DNA from: Parapristionchus giblindavisi
Lineage: Eukaryota > Nematoda > Chromadorea > Rhabditida > Diplogasteridae
Direction: 5' to 3'
Assembly (NCBI GenBank): GCA_943737045.1
Contig: CALSFV010000018.1
Coordinates: forward strand, 744,001-808,000
Length of the DNA: 64,000 nt
The position numbers and the translations under genes are program-made. This document shows positions 12,001 through 22,828 of this stretch, one piece after another (position 1 is the first letter of the stretch; every line of letters begins with the position of its first letter). The notes beneath the pieces are model-generated. The model did no database searches. It saw nothing but the letters and a program-made list of their open reading frames with translations, and was not told where the DNA came from.

Positions 12001-15000
12001 CTGAGAAGTTTATTTTTTTACTATTTTACCTGTACAGTTATCGATTTGTTTTATCGGATAATAATGCTCATTTTATTCCTATATACAGAGACAATAAACT
12101 CACTGATGCATATGGTATCATTGTAATTCACTGATCCGGGAAGACATTCGCATCTGAAGTATTTCAGTATCTATTTCTGGTTAAAATAGAGGAAAAGTAC
12201 CTGTAGAATGGTGCGGCATCAGTGTTGATGCAAATTCCGCAGAATCGTTGGTCTGTCATTTTCTTACATACATCGATACCTATGAAATGATTATTCGAAA
12301 CGACAAATCTTGAGATCTGCCGACATAACAAAGCTGAGTTAGGTTGAGTTTACAAGTAAGTTACATACGTTTGCAGAATGGTCTCATGGGATGTGAATCA
12401 GGTTCTGGTTCGTATCCGGAATCACACTTGCACTTGTATGATCCCGGTACATTGCTGCATGTTGAATTGGCATTGCAGTGATGAGGTTTGACGGTAGAAG
12501 TGCATTCGTTGATATCTAACAAGGGAACTATCCCAACTTAATGTGGCCATATGACATGGGAATAATTTACCTGAATCTGTTTTCGATGCTGATTACGAAT
12601 CCGTTTTCAAACGTTGCCCAATCGAGCTGAGATTCGAGAAAATCGATATTCAAATTCGCTAGTTTATTCGGAAATTCGTGAGACTTCCCATATAAACCAT
12701 CCCAATGCGTTCATAAACTCAACCATCAATAATCCAAACACCTCCTGCTGTAATTTGGTGGATATTGTAGGTAAGTTGTGAATTTTCGAATCAAATAGTC
12801 GAATTTCAAGATCGATTTTCTCGAATCTCAGCTCGATTGGGCAACGTTTGATAACGGATTCGTAATCAGCATCGAAAACTGATTCAGGTAAATTATTCCC
12901 ATGTCATATGGCCACATTAAGTTGAGAGAGTTCCCTTGTAAACGAAGGTAGCGAATCCTATTCATTACAAGATGTATATTTCATTTTCCAAAACCATTTG
13001 TTTTGCGTCGGATCCTTACCAATACATGTATTGCTTTTCTTCGGGTGCTTTTCATATCCTGTCAGACACTCGCACTCGTACCCTCCTAAAGAACATTCAA
13101 TAACTTTCTTGCAACAAATTTGTATTGGAAACTCACCATCGGTATTCTTGCAGTTTGTTGTTCTTGTGTCACACTTACTGAGATGCTCTTTACACTCGTC
13201 AATATCTGCAAAATACATTGTAATTCACAGTTCAATACCAAAGTGCTACCTTTGCAGCAAGAAGTTTGGAAGTTGTCGCAGTTCTTGTAGCCTTTAGGAC
13301 AAACACAGTCGAAAGCTCCCTGAAATAGTACTTATTTGTGTTTCTATCACGCTATTTTTTATTCGAATATTACCTTGATATTGATACACTCCTGCTTTCC
13401 AGTACAAGCTGGAGTACGAGTTGCGTTGATGCCTTCTTTGCATTCATTGATATCTGCAAAAAAATAAATTATAGATTAGAACGTTTCTATTTTTTTTATT
13501 AAAACTATTTTTATCTTCAGAGCAAACACCTACCGACACAAACAACTTTTCCATCTTTATCAATCGTCTTTTCTTTGAAGCCAGGAGCACAAACGCATTC
13601 GTAGCTTCCGATCTGCGAATTAAACAGTATCACAAAGATCACAAATAATTGCATCGCTGTGATTATTCATAATGATTGCATACCGTATCTTTGCACTCTG
13701 AGTAATCGTTACAAGTGAAATTTCCACGGATGCACTCGTTATCGTTGATGCAATCTGGTACACCCGGAATTGAGAGGAATCCAGGTGTGCATGGACACTA
13801 AAACGTTGATGTTAAAAACACCTTACAATATACTTTTCGCGCCGTAGCAGAATAAAGTTTGAATATTTCCTTTAAATAGGCATGTTTTATGTATATGACA
13901 TTACCTTGAACGATCCAATCGTATTGTGACACTCTCTAGCTTCTCCCTTGCATGGATTATCCTTCTTGCACTCATCAATATCTGAACGAGGAATTAAAAG
14001 TTCAATTTAGTCGATCAAAAGCTTGGGTGAAATTGCGTAACCTGTACAACTTCCAATAGTTCCGTTGCCTTCCCATCCCTGCTTTACTTCGCATACATAC
14101 GGTTTGCCGTCGATATGGGGAACCTCAAGTAGTAAAACGGCATCTTCGCAAAATTAACAAAACTTGTACTCACTTTATTAATACAGGCTGCACACTCGAG
14201 GTCGCAATTGTGAGCTCCTGGAGTGCAACATTCGTTGGTATCTGAAAAATATATATTACCTCTATTTGCATTTTAATTACCTTTGTCCTAATAATTATTA
14301 ATTTTAGGATAGAATCTAAATAGCACTGAATTTTTTTGTGGATTTGGAAAAGGATCTACTTACCAACACAACGTCCATTAGGTCCCTTAGAATATCCATC
14401 CTTGCACATGCACGTCCTCAGGTTTCCTGACTTATCTCCAGGAACACCCACGCACGATTCCGTTCCTATGTCGCATAATGTGCAGTTGTTAACGATGGTG
14501 CTCTCGTTCGCTTTAAATGGTTACGGTATAATAATTACTGTTGTCAGTTCTTACGGAAGCATGGTCCCTTCTCATTGTTTTGATCAGCCAATTGTCTGAC
14601 GTATCCATTTGTACAGGGACAAGTATACCTGAATATGAACGAATATCGTCGACAATGTACTCCTATGACGAAACCGAAATGCATTACGGAATAAAAAAAA
14701 ATTTCACCAACTTTTCGCCTGGAGCTGTGATATCATCTTGACAACGAGAGTTAGAGACAAGCATACATGGTCGTTCTCGTTCGCAGATGCTGACGGCTGA
14801 AATGAGTTTTCACTACAACACTATTCATAATATTGATCATCGAAGGAGACATCTCACATAAAATTTAATGCTCACCATTGCAAGACCTTCCATCTCCAGT
14901 GTATCCTGCCGCACAAATGCAAGTGAATCCGGACCCATCAGCGTTGTCGGTGCAGATACCACGTGGTGAAGGGGCACAGTTACTGTAATCGATGTTTGGA

Positions 15001-17032
15001 AATACTATTAGATCGTTCTCTGTAAATCATAAAAAAAAATACGCTCACTTCTTGTCGGCGTGATCGCAATATGTGATAAATCTGCACGAACGTCTGTCAA
15101 CACGGTCGTGGAACTAAAAATCGATGTGAATTTTACCGGGTAATTTAAAATAAGGTTAGACAAACCTCTCGGCATTCGCAAGTAAAGGCGTCCTTTGCAG
15201 GAGTCATCTTGCATTCGGTAGAGTTCCTATCACAATCCTTACAGAAGTATTCCTCGTCCGCTGAAAAATTTTTTAAAACTTTTTTGAGGTCAGAAATCGG
15301 GCAATTCGGAGATGGGTGAGACGGAAAAAATCTCACGTTCGCACGTTCCATTGATCATTTTGTGTCCGAGAATACAATTACATTCATAACTTCCAATGGT
15401 ATCTTTGCACTCCGAGAACTTCATGCAGGGATCTTTTAGACATTCGTTTTCGTTGACGCAAACGCTGCCAATCAGCAAATATTATTATTTAAGAATTTTA
15501 AAAAAAAGTTTATTTGTATAGTTATCCTAATGATTCTGCATTGCAATGAATGAAATAAATGCTTCTCAAAATATTCAAAAGATCGTACCCATCAGCGTTC
15601 TTGATGAATCCTGTCTTACAGTTACATTGGTACGATCCAGGAGTGTTCTCGCAATCAGCGTTTGACCCACAGATTCCAGGAGTTTCGACGCACTCGTTGT
15701 TGTCTGTTATCAAAATTTTGACAGGAAACATATATGCAATCTAATAATACGGTTCACTAAGATTACATATATACATGATGTCACGAAATAAATCTACGCA
15801 AGTATGGTTAATATCAAATGCGATAAGAAAATGATACATTGATCTGAAAACTCGTCAGACCTTGGCAAGGATTACACTTGGTTCCTGCATATGGATTCTT
15901 CGTCCAACCTTTGGGACATGTGCAGAGGTATCTGAGAGGGCCATCTTACTACACAACTTTAGCTATGATACCATACTTATAATTGTCGTCGTTAATAGGA
16001 TCTTTGTCAGTGCAAGACGCTCTTGGATCACATTGGTGGGTTTGAAGATCACACTCGTTCACATCTTCAAATTACTTAGTTGTGTTACAAATCCATATTC
16101 TTATTTTAATTTTTTTCATTGCAAGTTTTTATTCTAAAAAATCTAAATAATATAAAATTGTGCGATATAAAATCCCCTCAAAACTTACTTCTGCAGTTCT
16201 TTCCAGTTCCCTTGTATCCAAGATCAAGAGAGCAGGGGGCACAATCGAACAGCCAATCCTGAAAATATTCTCCGATAGCAAGTCATTCAATTTTTAAATC
16301 AATTTAAAGGCGCATACATCATCCGAACTCTTTGAATTCATGCAAGTTGATGCAACATGGCAGAAATGTTCACAGGTGTCGCAAGCATTTGGTACAGCTA
16401 AAACAATATAAACATTTCAATCTCGAATTAGGTAAGCTATTAAAGATAAAGAAACGAACATTGACACGCTCCATTGGTTCCCATCTTCATTCCCATCGGA
16501 CATCCACAATATGCCTTATTATCTTTATCAACATCACAATACAATCCAGTAGGACATGTTCTCTCCTTGAGTTGAATGGCCGAGCATGTTGAATCTAAAT
16601 GAATATCGATTATCTAAGTTGAGTATGATTGGATGGAGTGATATTGTATAGGGTTATACTGATATCGGGAAACGTGTATGACTCACAGCAATTATATCCA
16701 TCGCCTCTAGCCTCTTCACTGCAACCACATTCAGCTCCGGTGAAACGATCTCTTGATAGTTGTTTCTTCTAAAAAAAACCAGTGTCAAAAAAAACCAAAA
16801 AAAAACCATTTCAAAATTGCAAAAATACAGTACCTTGAGCTTTCCAAAGTTCTTGTCGCAAAGATCGGCACTGTTGGTAACATTTTCGAACTTCTTCCAG
16901 CATTTGTCAGTTGTTGGGAACAATGCCTAGAACGTTGTATTGTATTCGACATACGATCATTCCAAATACTCACAATCATTCCACATTGACTGTCGTCTGG
17001 GTCTGGCTTAGTTGGAGGTTCATTTGTAGTGG
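76..17032 (-). CDS. Fibrillin-like multi-EGF secreted matrix protein, gene A (first coding exon not resolved)
   Basis: Large extracellular-matrix type protein with 90 traced coding exons (2 to 91) reading leftward, about 2,925 residues. All exons join with compatible phases on GT-AG borders. The N-terminal module ([19 protein letters not shown] motifs) is followed by roughly forty EGF modules, many with the calcium-binding start D-I/V-N/D-E-C and the GSY-C-C ending. Next come a non-EGF block (exons 81-82), a cysteine-rich block and a C-terminal cysteine domain ending at the stop (rc 76-78). No membrane segment is seen near the end, so secretion is inferred. Length and layout resemble nematode fibrillin homologues such as C. 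elegans fbn-1, but orthology is inference. Relative to gene B it has only in-frame indels (exons 2, 11, 24, 39, 81). Exon 2 starts with 2 nt of a split codon, so an upstream exon must exist. A poly(A) signal lies at 48-53. Confidence 0.88.
3761..3881. mobile_element. Small foldback MITE in gene A intron 73
   Basis: Inverted repeat of about 120 bp with ends AAAGGGAGCGT(A/T)AC and inner arms CAATGG(T/C)CTCTTC. A second copy lies at 21767-21889 and a shorter relative at 28572-28637. It is noncoding and probably non-autonomous; the superfamily is not determined. Confidence 0.7.
3905..4085. repeat. Fragment of dispersed repeat in gene A intron 73
   Basis: Similar in inverted orientation to 25320-25495 inside the hAT-like element. 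Shared stretches include CATTCTGTT followed by a TAGAT block, GTTAGTAG and CCGCGCCAC. With the adjacent MITE it accounts for most of the long intron 3722-4210. Confidence 0.5.
8535..8663. repeat. Inverted-repeat insertion in gene A intron 47
   Basis: Ends CAGCGAATTGTCTCAG and its reverse complement bound about 130 bp. Gene B intron 47 has the related copy 42655-42803, so the insertion predates the duplication or was moved by conversion. Confidence 0.6.
9955..10265. repeat. Dispersed repeat filling gene A intron 39
   Basis: About 300 bp similar to 25185-25400: both contain a TTTTTTCG-TGAC block, GGACTATAGAT, AAAATTATAGAT and GAATACCGTAATCCG followed by GCTGAAAGTTC. Gene B's matching intron is only 79 bases long and lacks it, so this is a gene A-specific insertion. 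Confidence 0.65.
11784..17032 (-). other. Gene A exon map, exons 2-31 (N-terminal third)
   Basis: Exons in transcript order: 17032-16974, 16926-16834, 16768-16687, 16594-16460, 16397-16318, 16258-16189, 16064-15977, 15931-15861, 15703-15589, 15464-15337, 15260-15166, 15113-15049, 14982-14876, 14796-14712, 14628-14555, 14510-14364, 14241-14174, 14123-14042, 13981-13905, 13797-13684, 13612-13534, 13453-13374, 13319-13250, 13205-13137, 13085-13020, 12515-12369, 12279-12201, 12153-12104, 12000-11924, 11871-11784. Borders were set from splice dinucleotides plus reading-frame continuity and match gene B one for one. Exons 2-4 form a cysteine-rich start module. From exon 5 on the pattern is EGF-like, with some modules split by an intron between the fourth and fifth cysteine. 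The intron 13019-12516 is unusually long because of an inserted MITE. Confidence 0.82.
12520..12938. mobile_element. Foldback MITE flanked by TAA in gene A intron 26 (PIF/Harbinger-like)
   Basis: A 419 bp palindromic element with ends CAAGGGAAC and GTTCCCTTG. The arms of roughly 120-160 bp share GTTTTCGATGCTGATTACG. TAA flanks both sides (12517-12519 and 12939-12941), the target duplication typical of PIF/Harbinger elements. A second copy of the family is at 56514-56944. It is noncoding. It sits directly against the 3' splice site of exon 27. Confidence 0.75.
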
Positions 17033-17416
17033 CTAAAATAAGAAATTATGAATTACATTCCATTTCTTGGTATTTTGTTCCCCGGGGCCGATCAAAGACG
17101 GAGATCATATCTGATCTCATGGACAAGGGACATTAAACAATGGACATTAGACAAGGACAATCAGACGTCCTCTCCAGATGTGCGATACTCCGAAACCTAG
17201 AAATATTGATTACAATCGAATATTTTGAAAAACCTTTTTAAAAAAACCCTTGTTGAAAACTTAAAAATCAAATCAATTTACATTACATTATTCAAAACTA
17301 GTCTTACATTAGTTTTGCCATTATTGCGATTCATATCCGACATAACCATCCAAATAAGAAGAATAAAAAAGAGTGCGTGACGAAGATCACGTTGTCAATA
17401 ATCGATTTAGACTTGT

Positions 17417-17425
17417 CTTATATAG
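17417..17425 (-). promoter_or_regulatory. Candidate TATA box upstream of gene A
   Basis: CTATATAAG on the minus strand about 390 bases upstream of exon 2. The same nine bases occur upstream of gene B. A short hydrophobic reading lies downstream on the minus strand (about 17320-17390), but it has no in-frame ATG ahead of the hydrophobic stretch, so the start exon remains uncertain. Confidence 0.45.
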
Positions 17426-17574
17426 CCCCGGCTCATTCTTATAAAACGACATAGAATACAATGAAATGGACCATTTATATATGATTGACTTTGTCGGCAT
17501 CGGCCTCTTTTGATCTTGATCAAGTTGGTATTAACTCTACCCCTGATATATAGAATTATGGCATTTTCATCTAA

Positions 17575-18015
17575 CTAGGGAATGGTTTCTTTGATGGTTG
17601 AAATTACGGTTAGTGACATACATAGTGATAATCAGCATGGTCGACTTAGTAAGAATCAACTTTCAAAAGCTGCAGTTGATCGATTTTTTCAACGAAACCC
17701 GTCGCATATCCGCCGCACGAAAGACAGCCAAAGAAGATTTTTTGGACTTGATTTCCATTGAAACAGCAATTTTTTTCGCTGGAATTATCATGTAGACATA
17801 AAATGCTGTCGGGGAATCGAACACGTGTTCAAAAAGCGAAAAAAACAAAAAATGCAACTTTTTGTCTGTCTTTCGTGCGGCGGATATGTGACGGGTTTCG
17901 TTTAAAAAATCGATCAACTGCAGCTTTAGACAGTTGATTCTTACTAAGTCGACCATGCTGATTATCATGTAGGTCGCTAACCGTAATTTCAACCATCAAA
18001 GAAACCATTCCCTAG
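17575..18015. mobile_element. Foldback element upstream of gene A
   Basis: A 441 bp palindrome with ends CTAGGGAATGG and its complement, arms about 150 bp, and TAA on both sides (17572-17574 and 18016-18018). The two near-identical short reading frames in its arms are a by-product of the inverted repeat. It starts about 150 bp upstream of the candidate gene A TATA box. Confidence 0.75.
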
Positions 18016-18618
18016 TAACATCTACCTTTCCCTCTTTCTTTCGTTGTATTGATCATTAAAGTTATCTTCTATCTTTTCTGAAACATTTTATATTATCTTT
18101 AACGAGTATGCCTTTCCGGCTTCGTAACATAATTTGTTTGCGGCAGTGCTGATAATTAGTGGAAATGGATAAATATATATTTATTCACTGAAATAACATT
18201 GATATTGAAACACTGAATGAATAAACTGTATGTATCAGTACAACAAAATTTAAAGAAGAAAAGAAAGATCATACAAGCGATATTGAAGAGGACACCATAT
18301 CGTTTATCTCATTTTATACTTTATAATGGCTCAACAACATGTTTTTTGATTAAAAAAATCAGAAGATGAAGAGTAGAACGCGAAGTTGTTTTCTACTGAA
18401 GTCTGCTTATTTTCTCTCACTTACTTTACATCTTTACCTTGAAATACTGATTTTAAATATTACTTTCATTTCACATAAATGTTGCACGTGATCGTTTGAA
18501 GTCAAATTTTCATCTGATGAAAACAGCAATCATTAAATTAGGTTTCGTAAGAAAAAAGAGAATGAATTGGATCAAAACAAAATTTTTATCTCATGTTTTG
18601 TTACTTCTAGAATGTTGC

Positions 18619-18697
18619 AATTTCTGTTGTAATCTTTGAGATGGTTATAAAGCAATGATGAAAGCGAGAACGAAACAGTGACATATGAACAGTATAC
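18619..18697 (-). pseudogene. Fragment resembling an Srh chemoreceptor exon
   Basis: On the minus strand a short stretch reads LLYNHLKDYNRN, close to the TM6-end motif STSHLKNYNTN of the Srh gene at 20-22.8 kb, with similar DNA too. No convincing neighbouring exons were found. Likely a remnant of a second Srh gene. Confidence 0.35.
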
Positions 18698-18792
18698 CAT
18701 ATGTATAATATGTTTTCATTGACGAAGGTGAATGGTTTATCATTCATAGATGTAGCTAATATCGAACAGTTAACAAATACCACGATAACGTA

Positions 18793-18794
<2 letters not shown>

Positions 18795-18860
<66 letters not shown>
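18795..18860. repeat. (AT)n microsatellite
   Basis: Uninterrupted AT dinucleotide run of about 66 bases. Length is likely polymorphic and prone to assembly error. Confidence 0.95.
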
Positions 18861-18863
<3 letters not shown>

Positions 18864-18913
18864 TGTAATTTAAATAAAAATAGTAGAAGTTAGTCAGAAT
18901 GCTGTCTTTCACG

Positions 18914-19045
18914 TACAATGACATTTGGAATGACAGTTTTGTTTGGAACAGTCTTCCTCGAAAACGTCATCGTCCATCTCCGAGTCCTCCGATTCATCCA
19001 CAACTCTTTTCCTCGTCGTGTTAAAGTTTGCACGTACTGATAAGT
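18914..19045 (-). other. Possible terminal exon with acidic tail
   Basis: Minus-strand open stretch after a TTATCAG acceptor. It reads through an acidic run (DESEDSEMDDDVFEEDC) and a cysteine-rich end to a stop. Composition looks coding, but no partner exon was identified. Confidence 0.25.
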
Positions 19046-19120
19046 TGAAGTGTATTCTCTTTTCTGGTTTTAATAATCACAGGAAACATTTCGACAAAAA
19101 TAAAATCAGCAAAAGAAAAC

Positions 19121-19190
19121 TGCGGCAAGGGGGATCGAACCCCCGACAGTCAAAAGAAAACGTCGAACTTATCCATTACATTGTCCAGCA
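19121..19190 (-). pseudogene. tRNA-like pseudogene
   Basis: Minus-strand sequence of 70 bases ending with a perfect T arm (GGGGGTTCGATCCCCC) and TTGCCGCA, with TAATGGATAA as a possible D loop. The acceptor stem pairs at only about four of seven positions and the anticodon stem is broken, so it is probably a dead tRNA-derived copy. Confidence 0.4.
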
Positions 19191-19386
19191 ACATGTTTTA
19201 CTGGCTGATAGATGAGTTTATCAACCAATCCATATGGATTGTGTATGAAACTACACAAATTTTCCCAATCAAAAAACCTTGAAATGCTAAAAAAAATTTT
19301 TGTTAAAAACCATATAACAAAATCGATTTACTAAAATGCTAATTAAAATATCGAATGATGCAGGCGCATTCTCCTTGTCATTCCAG

Positions 19387-19562
19387 GAAATTATTCTGTT
19401 GAAGACTCGATACCGAAACCACACCCCGAAGAGCTACAGAGCTCCAAAGTCGGCCTATTTCGGCGTCAAAAAAGTTTGACGTCGTCTCTCGACGTTGAAC
19501 ATGAAGAAAAAACCTCGTGCCAACTTGTTAGGCACCCTATGGACTACCAAAAAATGCATTAA
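19387..19562 (+). other. Possible terminal exon, plus strand
   Basis: After a TTCCAG acceptor, 58 open codons of coding-like composition run to a stop (residues include SIPKPHPEELQSSKVG and SLDVEHEEKTSCQL). Not recognised, and no upstream exons were found. Confidence 0.25.
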
Positions 19563-19968
19563 TATGTGGGGGCCAATTATGTGCCAAGCACCCCCCTGAT
19601 TTTACTCGATTCTTCAGTGACACTCATGATATTATGCATGATTATTTAGTTGGTAACAGGGAATTGTCATGAATATCATTCATCAAACTACAAATAAGAA
19701 AGTAATATACCAAGGCATACAAAGTTATATAATGCTGTGGCTAGCAATCATAAAAGATATCATGAAGTCTCTTCTACAGATGGACGCAATCAAATGTCTA
19801 TGCAAATGCACAACGTATCCGTTACGTAAGGGAGAAGTGATACGCAAGAAATTTGCTTTGCGATTCATCATCCCCTTGCGCACTGGTTCAGTAGTGCGAT
19901 ATATAGCTTGAATTGATGACTTGCCTTTGAAAAGAAAAGCAAATTAAATTGAACACTTATAAATTCTT

Positions 19969-22828
19969 TTATGTTGCAGCTCCATGTCCGACCGGTCTTG
20001 AAATGCTGATTTTCGAAATGATCGTAACGGTCTCCTTCCTCTTTAAATAACCATGGCACATTATCGTTCCGAGCCATGTTTTCGCCTGATAAATATAGTA
20101 ATAGTGTAGATCTTTGTGTGGAAATAACCTGATCACGATAAGGTTGATGGAGAGTTATCGTTAGAATATTAAAGAGAATGGAGTGGCTCGACGCAAGAGC
20201 TAGTATAAATATCCCGATCGCTTGAACACATCATATTTTTCATATTTTGCACATTTAAATGATCTCACAATTTGTGTTGTAATTTTTGAGATGTGATGTG
20301 GATAGCACAAGGATGAAATCGGGAAAGAACATGAAGAGAAGAGGAACAAATGCCTGCAAATAAATATGTCAGAAATATGTATTTTTCTTAAAGAAAAGCT
20401 GTTTAGAGTTGGAAGATCCAACGACGAAAAATCTGTGAACGGACTCCGAAATACGGTTGAAATCGCTTCTGATGTTTAGCATTTCCACCCTTTATGTGTT
20501 ACTTTTTAACCACTCATCCCCTTCCCATTATAATAATAGCTTTGTTTGTCTACGAGAGAGCGTTTTTAGATATACGATGAAGATGTTAAGGAAATGTTTT
20601 GTAATGCCTTGACACAGATATTTTTAAGAAAGAAATGAAATACTTGAATCATGAGCTGTCTTGTGAAAGTCGCATGCATCTTTCTCGTTTTCTTGCTAAG
20701 CTTTGATCTTAACAGGTGCAGCATCCTTAAACAGGTAAAAATAAATCATCACTTACAATTAGTGAAGTGTTATTTGTTTTGCGTTTTACAATTGCACGGT
20801 TTAGCAAATCATATTAAACACAGAGACAACCTCAAGTGGGGATTTAAAGTGTTACCAGTTCATAGTATAGTTCATGATCTCCTCACTAAAGTCATTTGCG
20901 TGCTCTCAGAACATAGAAAAATTACTTGAGTGACAAACCAAGAATTACACTACCATGACATGACATTTACTGACCAGAAGATCCTCACAATACTCCGAGC
21001 GCACGCGGCTAGAATTAGCACGAGTCCTACCACCATCGAATAAACAAAATACGGAAACGACCAGTGCATGTCCCTACTGTAGAGGAGAAACGTCGGGTTG
21101 ATCATCAACGGAATCACTTGTGGAAATGTCTGAGAGTATGAATAATGATAAAATAAACATTTCAATTAAAAATACTGCTAAAATACTGCTTATCGTGATT
21201 AACAAAACAATGCTGCAAAATATAATGTTTGGGAGATCCACTTTATTTAGTCATTATTATTAAGCTACTAATAATATGTTATTGATGATGTTTTATGTTG
21301 CAGGATAACTTACTGCTTCAAGTTCCCGTCTCATTATAGAACGATCTATGTTGAATAATGGCCATGGTACGACAATTAAGAGAATCGCCATTGTATGCCA
21401 GATAATGGTAAGATGTTTCTGTAGTTGTTAAAGGAATATTTCATGATGATTGTTCTATCTGTTCAATACACTTTCTAACTTTGTGGTAAATCAAACGTGG
21501 TTGATTCAAATTACCTAGGGGTGGGCTATGTCCAATTATTTTTAGCGTAATGCACCGTACTGTATTCAATATTTCGTACCCAGAACTTAATCCATCTACT
21601 GTCGGGATAAAGGATAAGCATGAGACTTCTGCTCCTGAAGTAGAAACCGTCCAGAATGGCACACGGTGCACTCGCAGTCAGAATCATCCAGCACATTTAA
21701 AAATAATCAAAAATTCCATTTGAAGTCAAAAAGAAGATTGCATATCCCTATATAAACTTCCATCATTTTAAAGGGTGCGAAACCGTTGTCAACTGTCTCT
21801 TCAACGGCCTACGCTCTCTCGTTGTTAGAGAGCAGAGCAATAGTGTGGGCAATGAAGAGACCATTGAGTGAGGTTGCGCTACCTTTAAAATAAAATAAAA
21901 GGTTCTGAGTCATACCCTATACATAACTCTGCCTTCTCATGTAGAATAGTAGAATATAAGTTTTTTTTTAAAAATACATGTAATATTATTACAGTCGATA
22001 TCACTGACCAGAACATAATGTGATTGTTGTGTTGTGAAATTGAACGGAAGCATCGAGTAACCGGCAAGAACCGGAATTAACACCATTGGTTGGAACACCT
22101 AAATTCACTTGTCCTCCGGTATCATGAAGCAGCATAAGATCATGAAACCGTTTGCCGGCACATCTGAGGGCCAAAAATCTTCCCCCTACGACTGCGACGT
22201 CACGTTTTATCGGCAAAAGGTTTGTCATAGTTCATGGATATATGACTTACTTGAATCATAAAATCCATAAGCGCGCATTTGATCTGAAGGATAACAATCA
22301 AGAAATATTAACGTATAATTACTAAATCAAAAGGAATAAATAAGACTTACTAGTAGTTGCATAATATAGTATTTGTAGTTCTTCATAGAAGGAGGTGAAT
22401 AGAATATCATAAGATACATCGAAATAGCGGATAATGAACAATTAAGAAGTCCAGTGACAACATAGAATCTACAGAAGAATTAAGAACGATTATTAACAAT
22501 CTTAATTTTTGAAAACCGTGAACAAAATATTGTCTGACATGTGTAGTGGGAGCTGAATTGACAGATCAACAGTGAAGTCTCTATGAAGCATTTATTAAAG
22601 GGTACTCATGAGATAAAAATAGATAGAATGTTGCCCGAACAGAGAGTCTGTAAGTAATATTTTTTCCAAAAAATGTGCACCTGGCTGAGAAAATGAGGCG
22701 TTTAAAGTACAATTGTAGACATTGTAGTTGGTTAAAACAAGTGTTAGATTAAAAAAAGAATGTGTCTTCCCCAATCGCGCTGTCACATCAAAACCAAATA
22801 ATAAAACCCGTAGAGAAAGATATCTCAT
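19969..22828 (-). CDS. Srh-type seven-transmembrane chemoreceptor; one splice acceptor is defective
   Basis: Nematode serpentine receptor class h GPCR, a family of sensory-neuron chemoreceptors. Exons: 22828-22641 (start uncertain), 22468-22351, 22283-22251, 22098-22009, 21696-21580, 21418-21314, 21129-20975, 20725-20644, 20353-20269, 20199-20129, 20085-19969. All phases agree, giving about 386 residues if the first ATG is used. Srh hallmarks: YSPPSMKNYKYYIMQLL and IPVLAGY near TM1-2, SKKTRKM before TM6, and LHQPYRDQ after TM7. The exon starting at 21696 has AA instead of AG before it, and the codon upstream in frame is a stop. Its intron contains a MITE (21767-21889). This is either a recent pseudogene or an error in one base. 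The 5' end is tentative. Confidence 0.75.
21767..21889. mobile_element. Small foldback MITE in Srh intron
   Basis: Same family as 3761-3881: ends TTTTAAAGGGTGCG and CGCTACCTTTAAAA, with inner arms CTCTTC and CAATG. It lies in the intron just before the exon whose acceptor is AA. Confidence 0.7.

Noticed and set aside
1..17032. Transmembrane EGF receptor (Notch, or MUA-3/MUP-4 type)
   Set aside because: No hydrophobic membrane segment, SEA domain or cytoplasmic tail is visible before the stop in A, B or C.
17598..17992. Two nearly identical frames on opposite strands
   Set aside because: Mirror images produced by the arms of the 17575-18015 foldback; no homology or splice context.
19121..19190. 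Functional tRNA gene
   Set aside because: T arm is perfect but the acceptor and anticodon stems do not pair; listed only as a pseudogene.
20651..20929. Plus-strand frame starting with a signal-peptide-like stretch
   Set aside because: It is antisense to the Srh exon 20725-20644, which has the family motif SKKTRKM and fitting splice phases.
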